A DNA stretch of 20,358 bases. Source: Sedimenticola sp. GTDB lineage: Bacteria > Pseudomonadota > Gammaproteobacteria > Chromatiales > Chromatiaceae. The notes beneath the pieces were generated by a model, which ran no database searches, was not told where the DNA came from, and saw only the letters and a program-made list of their open reading frames with translations. The first letter of the stretch is position 1; every line of letters begins with the position of its first letter. Made by a program: the position numbers and the translations under genes. Positions 1 to 7,757 of the stretch are shown in pieces. The stretch is taken from contig JAUXBK010000015.1 in assembly GCA_030619405.1 (NCBI GenBank), positions 1 through 20,358 of the forward strand, in the 5' to 3' direction.

Positions 1-390
1 CGCGCGGGTCCCAGCCCTCGACCCAGGTGTTCTGCAGCAGGAAGGCGAGCCCGGTCTGTTGCTCGCTTTCCTGGGCAAGGAGCACGGGGATCACCGGTAG
101 GGAGTTGCCTGCCTTCGCCTCCTTGTGCTCTGGCGGTCCAGTGCTGCTACTGCTTCCCGCTGCTGCCAAGGCCCCAGGCCGTTGCGGCCAACGGCCACAG
201 CGATTGCCCGGCTCGTAGCGATATTTTTTTCCAGCGCCACGGGCCAGGGCTCACCGGGGCGGAGATACCAATCATCTTTGAACACCCGCACTCCCCGCTC
301 ACGAAGCGCTTCGGCCAAGGGATCGACAATGGTCCTGTCAAGCCGGTTATAGCTCAGAAAGAGGTCGAACTGAGGATTCCGTTCGTGCAT
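1..390 (-). pseudogene. TIR-domain protein, frameshifted, cut by the window edge
   Basis: The reading frame from ATG 390 opens with FDLFLSYNRLDR, followed by RVFKDDWYLRPGEPW and GLGPWQQRE. These are typical strands of a bacterial TIR domain, the NAD-degrading or signalling module of many anti-phage proteins. After ALDRQ the frame runs into a stop near position 91. Another frame then continues without a stop to the left edge and reads NSLPVIPVLLAQ and FLLQNTWVEGW, the expected end of the same domain. Adding one G between CAG (130-132) and the next codon would join the halves, so a single-base deletion lies near 129-132. The effector or sensor part that normally follows TIR lies outside the window. 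The next feature on the right is a recombinase remnant, which suggests a decaying accessory region. A sequencing error at this base cannot be excluded. Confidence 0.8.
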
Positions 391-476
391 GATTCCATGT
401 CATCGCATTGAGTCAGATCATGCGGCAGCATAGGGCTTTTTACTGCCAGATTCCAACCACGATTATCTCTTTCGGC

Positions 477-800
477 TCAATTTCTAATAAGCACTATCTG
501 TCGCTCAATGTCTGCTTTCTGGATCACGCAGTTAATACCTAGATCCTGCAAGTACCCGCAGCGGATCAGGCCTGTGAACGCGAAGTCGCGCTTGGTCTTT
601 CGACTTCGATTGACATACCGACCGTCAAGGACCGACTGTACCCAGTCCCAGGGTTCCCGGCTGATAATCGGCTCATAACACCCTTTGTAGACCTTGCCAT
701 CCCAGATGAAATACCCGTGTAGATAGAGTTCCGGAGCATCTTAAAGACGGTGCTTTGAGGAACTGGGTTGCCGGTCTTACGGAATGTGAGACCTTCAGCC
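477..800 (-). pseudogene. Large serine recombinase remnant (recombinase domain only)
   Basis: Read on the minus strand, the segment gives EGLTFRKTGNPVPQSTVFKM, then LRNSIYTG, then in a shifted frame YFIWDGKVYKGCYEPIISRE and FAFTGLIRCG. This matches the recombinase domain and the start of the zinc ribbon of large serine recombinases (Pin/phiC31 type). One G is missing in the run at 714-716, which breaks the frame. The catalytic resolvase domain with its serine is absent upstream. After RCG the expected ribbon (HCG...) is replaced by YLQDLGIN and a stop at 477-479, exactly where a repeat end found elsewhere in the window begins (536-553). The right-hand junction lies within the last codons of the MFS gene. 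The fragment cannot encode an active recombinase. It marks an old integration or deletion event. Confidence 0.75.
536..553 (+). repeat. Isolated end of the ACCTAGATCCTGCA repeat family
   Basis: The bases acctagatcctgcaagta match the left end of the repeat copies at 19599 and 20259 and differ slightly from the copy at 16355. The body of the repeat is not present. To the right the sequence passes straight into the zinc-ribbon region of the serine recombinase remnant. The orientation is the same as in the three longer copies. This may be a solo end left by deletion, or the original end of an element that carried the recombinase. Confidence 0.6.
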
Positions 801-1940
801 CCTTTGGGGGAGATCATTGACTACCCAGCGCCAGGCGATCAGCAGTGCAAGCAGGGAGAAGAGCGCCGAGAGATCGTAGGTGACCGCCGGGCCGGCGCTG
901 GACCAGAGAAACCCGGCGAGGAGGCTGCCAAGCGCCCCGCCGGCACCGAAGCTGAGACTGCTGTAGAGGGCCTGTCCCCGTCCTTGATGGCGCCCTCTGA
1001 AATAGTGGTGTACCAGGTGAATCGCAGACGCATGGAAGGTGCCAAAGGTTGCTGCATGCAGGGTCTGGGCCAATAGCAGAGCGACCAGTGACTGGGGAAA
1101 GTTTCCGATCAGCAGCCAGCGGACGACGGCCAGGAAGAGACTCGCCATGAGCACCCGGCGGGCACCAAACCGCTGCAGCAGTCGATGCATGAAGAGAAAC
1201 ACCACCACCTCCGCTACCACCCCCAGGGCCCAGAGCTGACCGATCAGGGTCTTGGAATAACCCTCTCCCGCCATATAGATGGAAAAGAAGGCGTAGTAGG
1301 TGCCATGCCCCGCCTGCAGCAGAAAGCAGACGACGAAAAAAGCGATGACGGGCGGCCGCCTCAGGATCGAGAATATGGGGGGCTGGTCTGCGGGTGCCGC
1401 CTCCGGTACCGGGTCACGAATCAGCAGGCTGGCCAGCCATATCGACAGGTAGATCGCAAGCAGCGCCGGCAGCACCACCCTTGGCCCCCGGCTGTCCACC
1501 GCCATACCCAGCAGCAGTACCGTCAGGATGAAACCGACCGAGCCCCAGACCCGGACCCGGGCGTAGCGCTCCGCCTGGTCACCCAGGTAACCCAGGGTCA
1601 CCGCCTCGAACTGAGGCAGCACGGCGTTCCAGAAAAAGCTGAACAGGGCCATGGCCAGCCCCAGCTGCCAGAACCCGGTCAGCCAGAAGACGCTCAGAAA
1701 GACCAGGACCGTCATCAATGCCCCCAGCCGGACGATGCTCATACGCTGCCCGAGGAGATCTCCCAGCCAGCCCCAGACGAAGGGGGCGGCAAACTTGGTG
1801 GCCATGGGAATGGCCATCAGCATTCCGATGTCGACCGCAGCATATCCCAGCTGCTTGAGATAGAGCCCCCAGTAAGGGATTAGCGCCCCCAGGGCGGCGA
1901 AATAGAAGAGATAGAAGCTGGAGAGGCGCCAGTAGGGCAT
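795..1940 (-). CDS. MFS permease (MFS_1-like / HcaT-type)
   Basis: This encodes a 381-residue inner-membrane transporter with about twelve hydrophobic segments. The N-terminus (FYLFYFAALGALIPYWGLYL) and the loop GWLGDLLGQR are typical of the MFS_1-like group that includes the phenylpropionate permease HcaT and YcaD. Other recognisable parts are the RVRVWGSVGF segment in the first half and YFRGRHQGRGQALYSS in the second. The substrate cannot be read from the sequence. The gene lies 82 bases after aroC on the same strand. Its start codon follows a run of imperfect 7-base repeats that also supplies the only AGGA-like ribosome site. Its last residues (NDLPQRG) overlap the start of the serine recombinase remnant, so the native C-terminus may have been trimmed by a few residues. 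The length is otherwise normal for the family. Confidence 0.85.
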   Translation of the reverse strand: MPYWRLSSFYLFYFAALGALIPYWGLYLKQLGYAAVDIGMLMAIPMATKFAAPFVWGWLGDLLGQRMSIVRLGALMTVLVFLSVFWLTGFWQLGLAMALFSFFWNAVLPQFEAVTLGYLGDQAERYARVRVWGSVGFILTVLLLGMAVDSRGPRVVLPALLAIYLSIWLASLLIRDPVPEAAPADQPPIFSILRRPPVIAFFVVCFLLQAGHGTYYAFFSIYMAGEGYSKTLIGQLWALGVVAEVVVFLFMHRLLQRFGARRVLMASLFLAVVRWLLIGNFPQSLVALLLAQTLHAATFGTFHASAIHLVHHYFRGRHQGRGQALYSSLSFGAGGALGSLLAGFLWSSAGPAVTYDLSALFSLLALLIAWRWVVNDLPQRG

Positions 1941-1947
1941 TTAAATC

Positions 1948-1982
1948 AGGTCCTAGGTCCTAGATCCTAGGTGCCAGGTGTC
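1948..1982. repeat. Tandem 7-bp repeat, five imperfect units
   Basis: Five successive heptads read AGGTCCT, AGGTCCT, AGATCCT, AGGTGCC and AGGTGTC. They fill nearly half of the aroC-MFS gap and end 8 bases upstream of the MFS start codon on the minus strand, so they form its translation leader. On that strand they contain the AGGA that could act as a ribosome-binding site. Changes in unit number by slippage could alter spacing or expression. Confidence 0.75.
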
Positions 1983-2022
1983 TCCGTGCACGCGTTGATC
2001 CCCCCCACCTGGATTTGCCGGA

Positions 2023-3123
2023 TCACTCTGCGGATGCGGGTATGACCGGGGTCTCGGGGTTCACATCGGCGTTCTGAGCGCGGTGGCGCAGCAGGTGATC
2101 CATCAGCACGATGGCCAGCATCGCCTCGGCGATGGGGGTGGCGCGGATCCCCACGCAGGGATCGTGCCGCCCCTCGGTCACCACCTCCACCGGCTCCCCC
2201 TGCAGATCGATGCCCCGCCCCGGCAGGCGCAGGCTGGAGGTGGGCTTGAGGGCGATGCTCACCAGGATATCCTGGCCGCTGGAGATGCCGCCGAGCACGC
2301 CTCCGGCATGATTGCTGAGAAAGCCTTCCGGCGTCATCTCGTCCCGGTGTTCCGTGCCCTTCTGGGTCACGCTCTCGAAACCGGCACCAATCTCCACCCC
2401 CTTTACCGCATTGATACTCATCAGCGCGTGGGCAATATCCGCGTCCAGGCGATCGAATATCGGTTCGCCCAGCCCCGGCGGGACCCCGGTAGCCAGCACG
2501 TTGATGCGTGCCCCTACGGAGTTACCCTCTTTGCGCAGGGCATCCATGTAGGTGCTCATCTCCCCCACCTTGTCCGGGTCCGGGCAAAAAAAGGGGTTTT
2601 GGTCCACCTGATCCCACTCCAGCCGCGCCGCCCGGATGGGGCCGAGCTGGGCCAGATAGCCGCGGATCTCCACACCGTGCCGCTCGCGCAGGTATTTCCT
2701 GGCGATGCCCCCGGCAGCCACCCGCATGGCGGTCTCCCGGGCCGAGGAGCGTCCGCCCCCCCGGTAGTCGCGAAACCCGTATTTCTGGGTATAAGTGTAA
2801 TCCGCGTGCCCGGGACGGAAGCGGTCGGCAATCTTCGAGTAGTCTTTGGAGCGCTGATCCGTATTCTCGATGATCAGAGCGATGGGAGTGCCTGTGGTCC
2901 GGCCCTCGAACACACCGGACAGAATCCGCACCGCATCCGCCTCCCGCCGCTGGGTGGTGTGGCGTGAGGTGCCTGGCTTGCGCCGGTCCAGATCCTGCTG
3001 CAGATCCACCTCCGACAGGGCCATCCCCGGAGGACAGCCATCGACGATACAACCGATCGCGGGGCCATGGCTCTCGCCAAATGAGGTGACGCTGAAGAGT
3101 TTTCCAAAGGTATTGCCTGACAT
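2023..3123 (-). CDS. aroC: Chorismate synthase
   Basis: The enzyme converts 5-enolpyruvylshikimate-3-phosphate to chorismate, the last step of the shikimate pathway, in the cytoplasm with reduced FMN as cofactor. The 366-residue product has the full set of family signatures: GNTFGKLFSVTSFGESHGPA at the N-terminus, RRKPGTSRHTTQRREAD, RPGHADYTYTQKYG, YRGGGRSSARETAMRVAAG, and GRHDPCVGIRATPIAEAM near the C-terminus. The length matches bacterial AroC. The ATG at 3123 is preceded by AAGGAA. The gene starts 21 bases after the tolC stop and is followed by the MFS gene, all on the minus strand, so a common transcript is plausible. Nothing in the protein looks damaged. Confidence 0.98.
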   Translation of the reverse strand: MSGNTFGKLFSVTSFGESHGPAIGCIVDGCPPGMALSEVDLQQDLDRRKPGTSRHTTQRREADAVRILSGVFEGRTTGTPIALIIENTDQRSKDYSKIADRFRPGHADYTYTQKYGFRDYRGGGRSSARETAMRVAAGGIARKYLRERHGVEIRGYLAQLGPIRAARLEWDQVDQNPFFCPDPDKVGEMSTYMDALRKEGNSVGARINVLATGVPPGLGEPIFDRLDADIAHALMSINAVKGVEIGAGFESVTQKGTEHRDEMTPEGFLSNHAGGVLGGISSGQDILVSIALKPTSSLRLPGRGIDLQGEPVEVVTEGRHDPCVGIRATPIAEAMLAIVLMDHLLRHRAQNADVNPETPVIPASAE

Positions 3124-3144
3124 GGGGACGCCGTTCCTTACGCG

Positions 3145-4473
3145 CTATTTCAGCAGGCTGCTGACAGCGGCGATGTCCTCTTCTGCAAGACTCCCCGCCG
3201 CCCGCTTGAGTTGCAGGCCGGCCAGGATGTAGAGATAACGGGAAGTCGCATACTTACTGCGGGCCCGGAACAGATCCCGCTCCGCACCCAGGACGTCGAT
3301 GATGGTGCGGGTTCCCACTTCGAATCCCGCTTTGGTCGCCTCCAGGGCGCTCTCCATGGAGACCAAAGCGGATTTGAATGCCATCACCGCTCTGATCGAA
3401 TCGATCACCCCCCGGTAGGCATCCCGTACCTCCCGGTTCACCTGGTAACGCCGCCCGTCGAGCTTGGCCTGGGCCGCTTCCAGCTGCTTGCGGGCCTGGC
3501 GGGTGCGCGAGAGGACGGCGCCACCGGTGTAGATTGGCAGAATGAACGCCAGGCCGATGCGGCTGTTGTCCGCCTCGATGGCGTCGTTTCTGGAACCCCG
3601 CTCCTTGCTGTGGGAGCCCACCAGATCCAGGGTCGGGAAATGGCCGGAGCGCTGCACCTGTATCTCCTGGCGGGCGATATCCCGGCCGTACTTGTCCGCC
3701 TTGATGAACAGATTCCGCTGCTGTGCGGTGCCGCTCCAGGCCTCGATATCCTCGGGCATCGGCGGCGTCAGAGGCAGTTCCTCTACCAGCGGCGATAACG
3801 CCTTCACCCGATGTTGCTGCAGGTTGTTTCCCTCGATGATCTCATACAGCGCCTCCCAGGTTCTGTCCACCACGTTCCTTGCCACGATCAGATCGGCGTA
3901 GGACTGATCGAACCTGGCCTGGGACTCGAATACATCGGTGATCGCGATAAACCCCACCTCGAAGCGCTGCTTGGACTGCTCCAGCTGACGCTTGATCGCT
4001 TCGTTCTCTGACTCGGCAAACTCCAGCTCATCCTGGGCCGAGAGTATGTCGAAATAGGCCCGGGAGGTGCGGATCATCAGATCCTGCACCTGCCCGGCAT
4101 ACGCGGACTCGGCCTGCGCTATGGTATTGTCCGCCTGTTCCAGCTGAACCCAGAACTCACGGTGATAGATGGGTTGGGTGATGTCCAGGGAGAGCCGCTC
4201 CCGGTGAAAGCTGTGGGAGTCGGTTGTGTCTTCCAAGCGACCTTTGGGGTTGATGTGCCACCAGTTCCTGCTGGCCAAGGTCTTAACCGTAGGGAGCAGC
4301 CGAGCCAACGCCTGGGGCCTGGACTCATAGGCCGCCTCTTTCACCGCCAGAGCCTCTCGCAGTACGGCGTCGTTCTCCCAGGCCAGCCGGTAGACCTCTC
4401 TGAGGTTTTCGGCATGGAGGCTGGGACCCCACGACAGGGCACATACGATGAGAGATGCGAACAGTGGCTTCAT
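3145..4473 (-). CDS. tolC: TolC-family outer-membrane efflux protein
   Basis: TolC-type proteins form a trimeric outer-membrane barrel with a periplasmic alpha-helical tunnel. They serve as the exit duct for tripartite pumps and type I secretion. The 442-residue product starts MKPLFASLIVCALSWGPSLH, a signal peptide cut before AENLREVY. Two repeated halves follow, each with long coiled helices (SAQDELEFAESENEAIKRQ; QARKQLEAAQAKLDGR) and the typical LEVGTRTI-like turn (FEVGTRTIIDVLGAERDLF). A longer frame is open upstream, but this ATG has a good AAGGAAG site and gives the signal peptide, so I prefer it. The neighbours are aroC downstream and an M23 peptidase upstream. A divergent MsbA-like exporter is close by, but no membrane-fusion protein is in the window, so its partner pump is unknown. 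Confidence 0.93.
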   Translation of the reverse strand: MKPLFASLIVCALSWGPSLHAENLREVYRLAWENDAVLREALAVKEAAYESRPQALARLLPTVKTLASRNWWHINPKGRLEDTTDSHSFHRERLSLDITQPIYHREFWVQLEQADNTIAQAESAYAGQVQDLMIRTSRAYFDILSAQDELEFAESENEAIKRQLEQSKQRFEVGFIAITDVFESQARFDQSYADLIVARNVVDRTWEALYEIIEGNNLQQHRVKALSPLVEELPLTPPMPEDIEAWSGTAQQRNLFIKADKYGRDIARQEIQVQRSGHFPTLDLVGSHSKERGSRNDAIEADNSRIGLAFILPIYTGGAVLSRTRQARKQLEAAQAKLDGRRYQVNREVRDAYRGVIDSIRAVMAFKSALVSMESALEATKAGFEVGTRTIIDVLGAERDLFRARSKYATSRYLYILAGLQLKRAAGSLAEEDIAAVSSLLK

Positions 4474-4562
4474 CGGATTAGGCTTCCTTTTTGATCTGAA
4501 TGAAACGGATGAAAAGAATGAGAGATTGTATCTCCATTCCTCTTTTTTTCCACTGGATAAAT

Positions 4563-5393
4563 TCAATCACGCACCTGGGCATTCATCGGTGGCGCCAGCA
4601 GTTGCGGGTCTATCCTCGCCGCATGGTAGTTCATGCGCCAGTCCAGGTGGGCGCCTGTCACCCTGCCACTCTTCCCCACCCGGGCGATCACCTCTCCCCG
4701 GCGAACCCGATCACCCTCCTTGACCAGGATCTTATTCAAATGCAGGAACGAGGAGGAGAGGTTGTGGCCGTGATCGACGATCAGGGTGACACCTGAAAAA
4801 AACATGCCCGGGTGAGCCAGGGTCACCACCCCATCCGCCGGCGCCTTTACCGGGGTCCCTACTGGGGCTGCAATGTCTACCCCGAAGTGGGGACGGCGTG
4901 GCTTGCCGTTGAGCACCCGCTGACTGCCGTAGACCCCGGAGATGGGCCCGGTTACCGGCCAGGCCCAGCCACTCAGGAAGTCGCTCCGTGGGTCATCCCG
5001 TTTACGCGCCGCCTTCACCATGGCGGTCTCCTTGCGGATACGGGTCAGGTCCTGCTTCTCCGGGGTTACCTTACGCTTTGCAAGCCCGTCGATACGTTGT
5101 ATCCGATACGCCCGTTTCCGCACATCGAGCACCCTCGATTCCACCGACCCATCCGGACGTACTATCCGGAGGCGGCTCTGGGCCGGGTGGTCGCGTCCGA
5201 AGGCGATCAGAAACACCCCTTCCGCCGAGACCCGCACCGGCTCCCCGTCCACTACCACCCTAGACCCGGGTTCAATTCTGCCGGTGACCAGCCCGCCTTG
5301 GACCATCGGCCCGTCCAGAGCTACCTCTGCCCACAGCGATGATGTCACCAACAGCAGGCAGATCGAAAAGATTGATTTCAGATACCTCGTCAT
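4563..5393 (-). CDS. M23-family peptidoglycan metallopeptidase
   Basis: This predicted periplasmic zinc endopeptidase cleaves peptide cross-links in murein. The 276-residue product starts MTRYLKSIFSICLLLVTSSL, a signal peptide ending at LWA. An N-terminal beta domain follows (GGLVTGRIEPGSRVVVDGEP), then a basic linker (RKVTPEKQDLTRIRKE), then the LytM/M23 domain. The first zinc motif HFGVDIAAPVGTPV (His-x3-Asp) and the FLHL motif are present. The last motif reads GAHLDWRM, where LytM has His-x-His. As far as I recall, HLDW is the usual form in this N-domain-containing subfamily, so I do not treat it as inactivating. An in-frame extension to 5495 exists but would bury the signal peptide. The gene lies upstream of tolC and diverges from the ABC exporter. 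Confidence 0.9.
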   Translation of the reverse strand: MTRYLKSIFSICLLLVTSSLWAEVALDGPMVQGGLVTGRIEPGSRVVVDGEPVRVSAEGVFLIAFGRDHPAQSRLRIVRPDGSVESRVLDVRKRAYRIQRIDGLAKRKVTPEKQDLTRIRKETAMVKAARKRDDPRSDFLSGWAWPVTGPISGVYGSQRVLNGKPRRPHFGVDIAAPVGTPVKAPADGVVTLAHPGMFFSGVTLIVDHGHNLSSSFLHLNKILVKEGDRVRRGEVIARVGKSGRVTGAHLDWRMNYHAARIDPQLLAPPMNAQVRD

Positions 5394-5467
5394 AGACACG
5401 GTTTCCAGCACCCGATGGAAGATCCCAACAGCGACAGAGGGCGAAGTATCGCATCCAAATCTGCAAA

Positions 5468-5490
5468 GTGGAATAATAGTTTTGTTCCAC
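5468..5490. promoter_or_regulatory. Short palindrome upstream of the M23 gene
   Basis: The segment reads GTGGAATAA, TAGTT, TTGTTCCAC: two 9-base arms with one mismatch around a 5-base centre. It lies 75-97 bases before the M23 start codon and is AT-rich inside. It could be an operator or a small hairpin. No regulator is suggested by the sequence. Confidence 0.35.
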
Positions 5491-5515
5491 AACACGAACC
5501 TTTCTCCACCTTAAC

Positions 5516-5588
5516 GGCTCGCGCCAAAATAAGTTTACACCTATGATGGATCGGCGTTCGGAAATGTAAAATTATTTTGAAGCGAGCC
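5516..5588. repeat. Inverted repeat, 24-bp arms, 25-bp loop
   Basis: The left arm 5516-5539 (ggctcgcgccaaaataagtt...) pairs with the right arm 5565-5588 (...ttattttgaagcgagcc) at 21 of 24 positions. The middle, 5540-5564, is unpaired. There is no T-run after either arm, so it is not a classical terminator. It directly adjoins the larger palindrome at 5585-5757, and both lie between divergent genes, as expected for small non-autonomous (MITE-like) elements. Confidence 0.65.
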
Positions 5589-5757
5589 CTAAGGGACTTG
5601 GAAAATATTAAATTACGTGATTTGCGCCGGATAGGGCTTCGTCTTCAAGGCGCGCCAAGGGGCGCATACCCGTTGTATGTAACCCTTGGCGCAACACCGA
5701 AGACGGAGCCATAGACAAGCAAGGCGCGTAATTTAATCTTTTCCAAGCCCCTAAGGA
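5585..5757. repeat. Long imperfect palindrome, MITE-like
   Basis: The outer arms are agccctaagggacttggaaa... on the left and ...ttttccaagcccctaagg on the right, continuing inward through TATTAAATTACG (5607-5616 region) and CGTAATTTAA (5727-5736). A second nested pair is CGCCAAGGGG (5653-5662) with CCCTTGGCG (5684-5692), and GGCTTCGTCTTC on the left answers GAAGACGGAGCC on the right. The whole 170 bases can fold into one branched cruciform. It sits immediately upstream of the ABC exporter, and its right end supplies the only AAGGA near that start codon. It contains no coding frame of note and looks like a dispersed palindromic element. Confidence 0.7.
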
Positions 5758-5770
5758 CATTGCTGGCGTT

Positions 5771-7606
5771 ATGCACCCCTTGACAGAGACAGCACCGGGC
5801 ACTGCAGCATCGGACGAGCCTGTCCGCAACCGGAGCTATGACTGGCACGAAGTGGTCGACATGGTGCTGGCACATCACCGCGAGCTGTTCAAGGCCAATC
5901 TCATCGCCATCATGGGTGCCCTCATCGCGGTTCCCATCCCGCTGCTGATCCCGCTGCTGGTGGACGAGGTGCTGCTGCATCAGCCTGGGGTGGCGGTGGC
6001 AACCATGAACAGCCTGTTTCCCTCGGCATGGCATGGCCCGGTGCTCTATATCCTGGCAATATTGTTACTGACCCTGTTGATGCGCCTGATGTCCCTGGTG
6101 CTCGGTGTCTGGCAGACCCGCCAGTTCAGCATTATCGCCAAGGATGTCATCTTCAGGATCCGCCGCCGGCTGCTGCAGCGGCTGGGGCGGGTCTCCATGG
6201 CCGAGTATGAGACCCTGGGCAGCGGTACCGTCGCTTCTCACCTGGTGACAGACCTGGATGCGGTGGATGGTTTCATCGGCAGCGCCACCAGTAAGTTCCT
6301 GGTGGCGGTGCTGAGCATTATCGGTACCGCCGTGGTGCTGCTATTCATGAACTGGCAACTGGCGCTCTTCATCCTGTTTCTCAATCCCCTGGTGATCTGG
6401 GTAACGACCATCTTCGGGCGCCGGGTCAAGGAGCTGAAGCGGCGGGAGAACAGTGCCTACCAGCTGTTCCAGGAGGCACTATCGGAAACCCTGGATGCCA
6501 TTCAGCAGATCCGCGCCAGCAACCGGGAACAGCACTACATCGCCCGTATCATCGGCAAGGCAGACGACATCCGTCACCATTCCAGCGCCTTCGCCTGGCA
6601 GAGCGATGCCGCTCAGCGACTCTCTTTCACCGTATTCCTGTTCGGTTTCGATATCTTTCGCGCCCTGAGCATGGGGATGGTGCTCTTCTCCGGCCTCAGC
6701 ATCGGCCAGATGATGGCGGTATTTGCCTATCTCTGGTTCATGATGGGTCCGGTGCAGGAGGTACTCACCATACAGTACGCCTACAATGGCGCCCGGGCGG
6801 CACTGGACCGGATCAACCGGCTGATGGAGATCGGCCTTGAGCCCCAATATCCCCACAAGCGCAACCCGTTCCGGGGCAAACGTACCGTCTCACTCGCACT
6901 GGAACATATCTGTTTCCGCTACGGGAACGGGCCGCTGGTACTGAACGACCTCTCTCTGTCGGTACCGGCCGGGGAGAAGGTTGCCCTGGTGGGTGCCAGC
7001 GGCGGTGGCAAGACCACCCTGGTGCAGGTGATCCTGGGTCTCTATCCCCCCTCGTCCGGTGAGATTCGCTTCGATGGAGTCCCGGTCTCAGAGATCGGCA
7101 TGGACCGGGTGCGGGACAACGTGGCCACCGTACTGCAGCACCCCGCCCTGTTCAACGACAGCGTACGTATGAACCTCACCCTGGGTCGGGAGATCCCGGA
7201 TCAAGCGCTGTGGCAGGCCCTGGAGATCGCCCAACTGGCCCCGGTGATCCGGGAACTGGATCAGGGACTGGAGACGCGGGTCGGGCGCAACGGCATCCGC
7301 CTTTCCGGTGGCCAGCGCCAGCGGCTGGCGGTAGCGCGGATGGTCTTGGGCGATCCCAAGGTGGTGATTCTGGACGAGGCCACTTCCTCTCTGGACACGG
7401 TCACCGAGTACCGCCTGCATCAGGCCCTGCAGGCATTCCTGCAGGGCAGGACCACTCTCATCATTGCCCACCGCCTGAGCGCGGTGAAGCAGGCGGACCG
7501 CGCCCTGGTGTTCGAGGACGGGCGCATCGTAGAGGAGGGAAGCCACGACCAATTGATCCGGGGCGATGGCCTCTATGCCTCCCTCTATGGGCGCCAGGAG
7601 CAGTGA
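5771..7606 (+). CDS. ABC exporter, MsbA-like fused membrane and ATPase half-transporter
   Basis: This 611-residue half-transporter should act as a homodimer in the inner membrane. It has an N-terminal six-helix membrane domain (about residues 35-330) and a C-terminal ATPase. Visible motifs are Walker A GASGGGKT (408-415), the Q-loop in TVLQHPALF, signature LSGGQRQRLA (from 511), Walker B VVILDEA (from 531), and the H-loop in IIAHRLS. The linker EIGLEPQYPHKRNPF joins the domains. Lipid, drug or peptide export are all possible, and nothing fixes the substrate. The gene diverges from the M23 peptidase and tolC. It stands alone on the plus strand and ends 34 bases before a strong terminator. The start codon has only a distant AAGGA (5753-5757) provided by the palindromic element, so translation may be weak or the start slightly downstream. 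Confidence 0.92.
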   Translation: MHPLTETAPGTAASDEPVRNRSYDWHEVVDMVLAHHRELFKANLIAIMGALIAVPIPLLIPLLVDEVLLHQPGVAVATMNSLFPSAWHGPVLYILAILLLTLLMRLMSLVLGVWQTRQFSIIAKDVIFRIRRRLLQRLGRVSMAEYETLGSGTVASHLVTDLDAVDGFIGSATSKFLVAVLSIIGTAVVLLFMNWQLALFILFLNPLVIWVTTIFGRRVKELKRRENSAYQLFQEALSETLDAIQQIRASNREQHYIARIIGKADDIRHHSSAFAWQSDAAQRLSFTVFLFGFDIFRALSMGMVLFSGLSIGQMMAVFAYLWFMMGPVQEVLTIQYAYNGARAALDRINRLMEIGLEPQYPHKRNPFRGKRTVSLALEHICFRYGNGPLVLNDLSLSVPAGEKVALVGASGGGKTTLVQVILGLYPPSSGEIRFDGVPVSEIGMDRVRDNVATVLQHPALFNDSVRMNLTLGREIPDQALWQALEIAQLAPVIRELDQGLETRVGRNGIRLSGGQRQRLAVARMVLGDPKVVILDEATSSLDTVTEYRLHQALQAFLQGRTTLIIAHRLSAVKQADRALVFEDGRIVEEGSHDQLIRGDGLYASLYGRQEQ

Positions 7607-7640
7607 CCTGCACCCGCTTCACGGAGCCGCCAGACATTCA

Positions 7641-7700
7641 GCCGCGGATTGACGCGGATAAAACACGGATTTATCCGCGTCAATCCGCGGCTATTTTTTT
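7641..7700 (+). terminator. Intrinsic terminator of the ABC exporter gene
   Basis: A perfect 22-bp stem (GCCGCGGATTGACGCGGATA... with its complement ending CCGCGGC at 7691) encloses a 7-base loop and is followed by TATTTTTTT. This is a very strong rho-independent terminator for plus-strand transcription. The first 19 bases recur exactly at 10368-10386. Confidence 0.9.
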
Positions 7701-7713
7701 GTTCGTGAACGAA

Positions 7714-7735
7714 CAAGGGGGCTTCGGCCCCCTTG
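7714..7735 (-). terminator. Hairpin downstream of pnp
   Basis: CAAGGGGGC, a four-base loop, and GCCCCCTTG form a 9-bp GC-rich stem 22 bases after the pnp stop codon. On the minus strand it is followed by TTCGTTC and then, after a small palindrome (7701-7714), by seven As. It lacks an immediate U-tract, so termination may be partial, but position and stability fit the end of the rpsO-pnp transcript. Confidence 0.65.
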
Positions 7736-7757
7736 TCCATCCCGCAGGTGATGAGGC

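Noticed and set aside
4563..5393. Loss of a zinc ligand in the M23 domain (HLD for HxH)
   Set aside because: HLDW appears to be the normal form of this motif in the subfamily with this N-terminal domain, so it is not evidence of inactivation.
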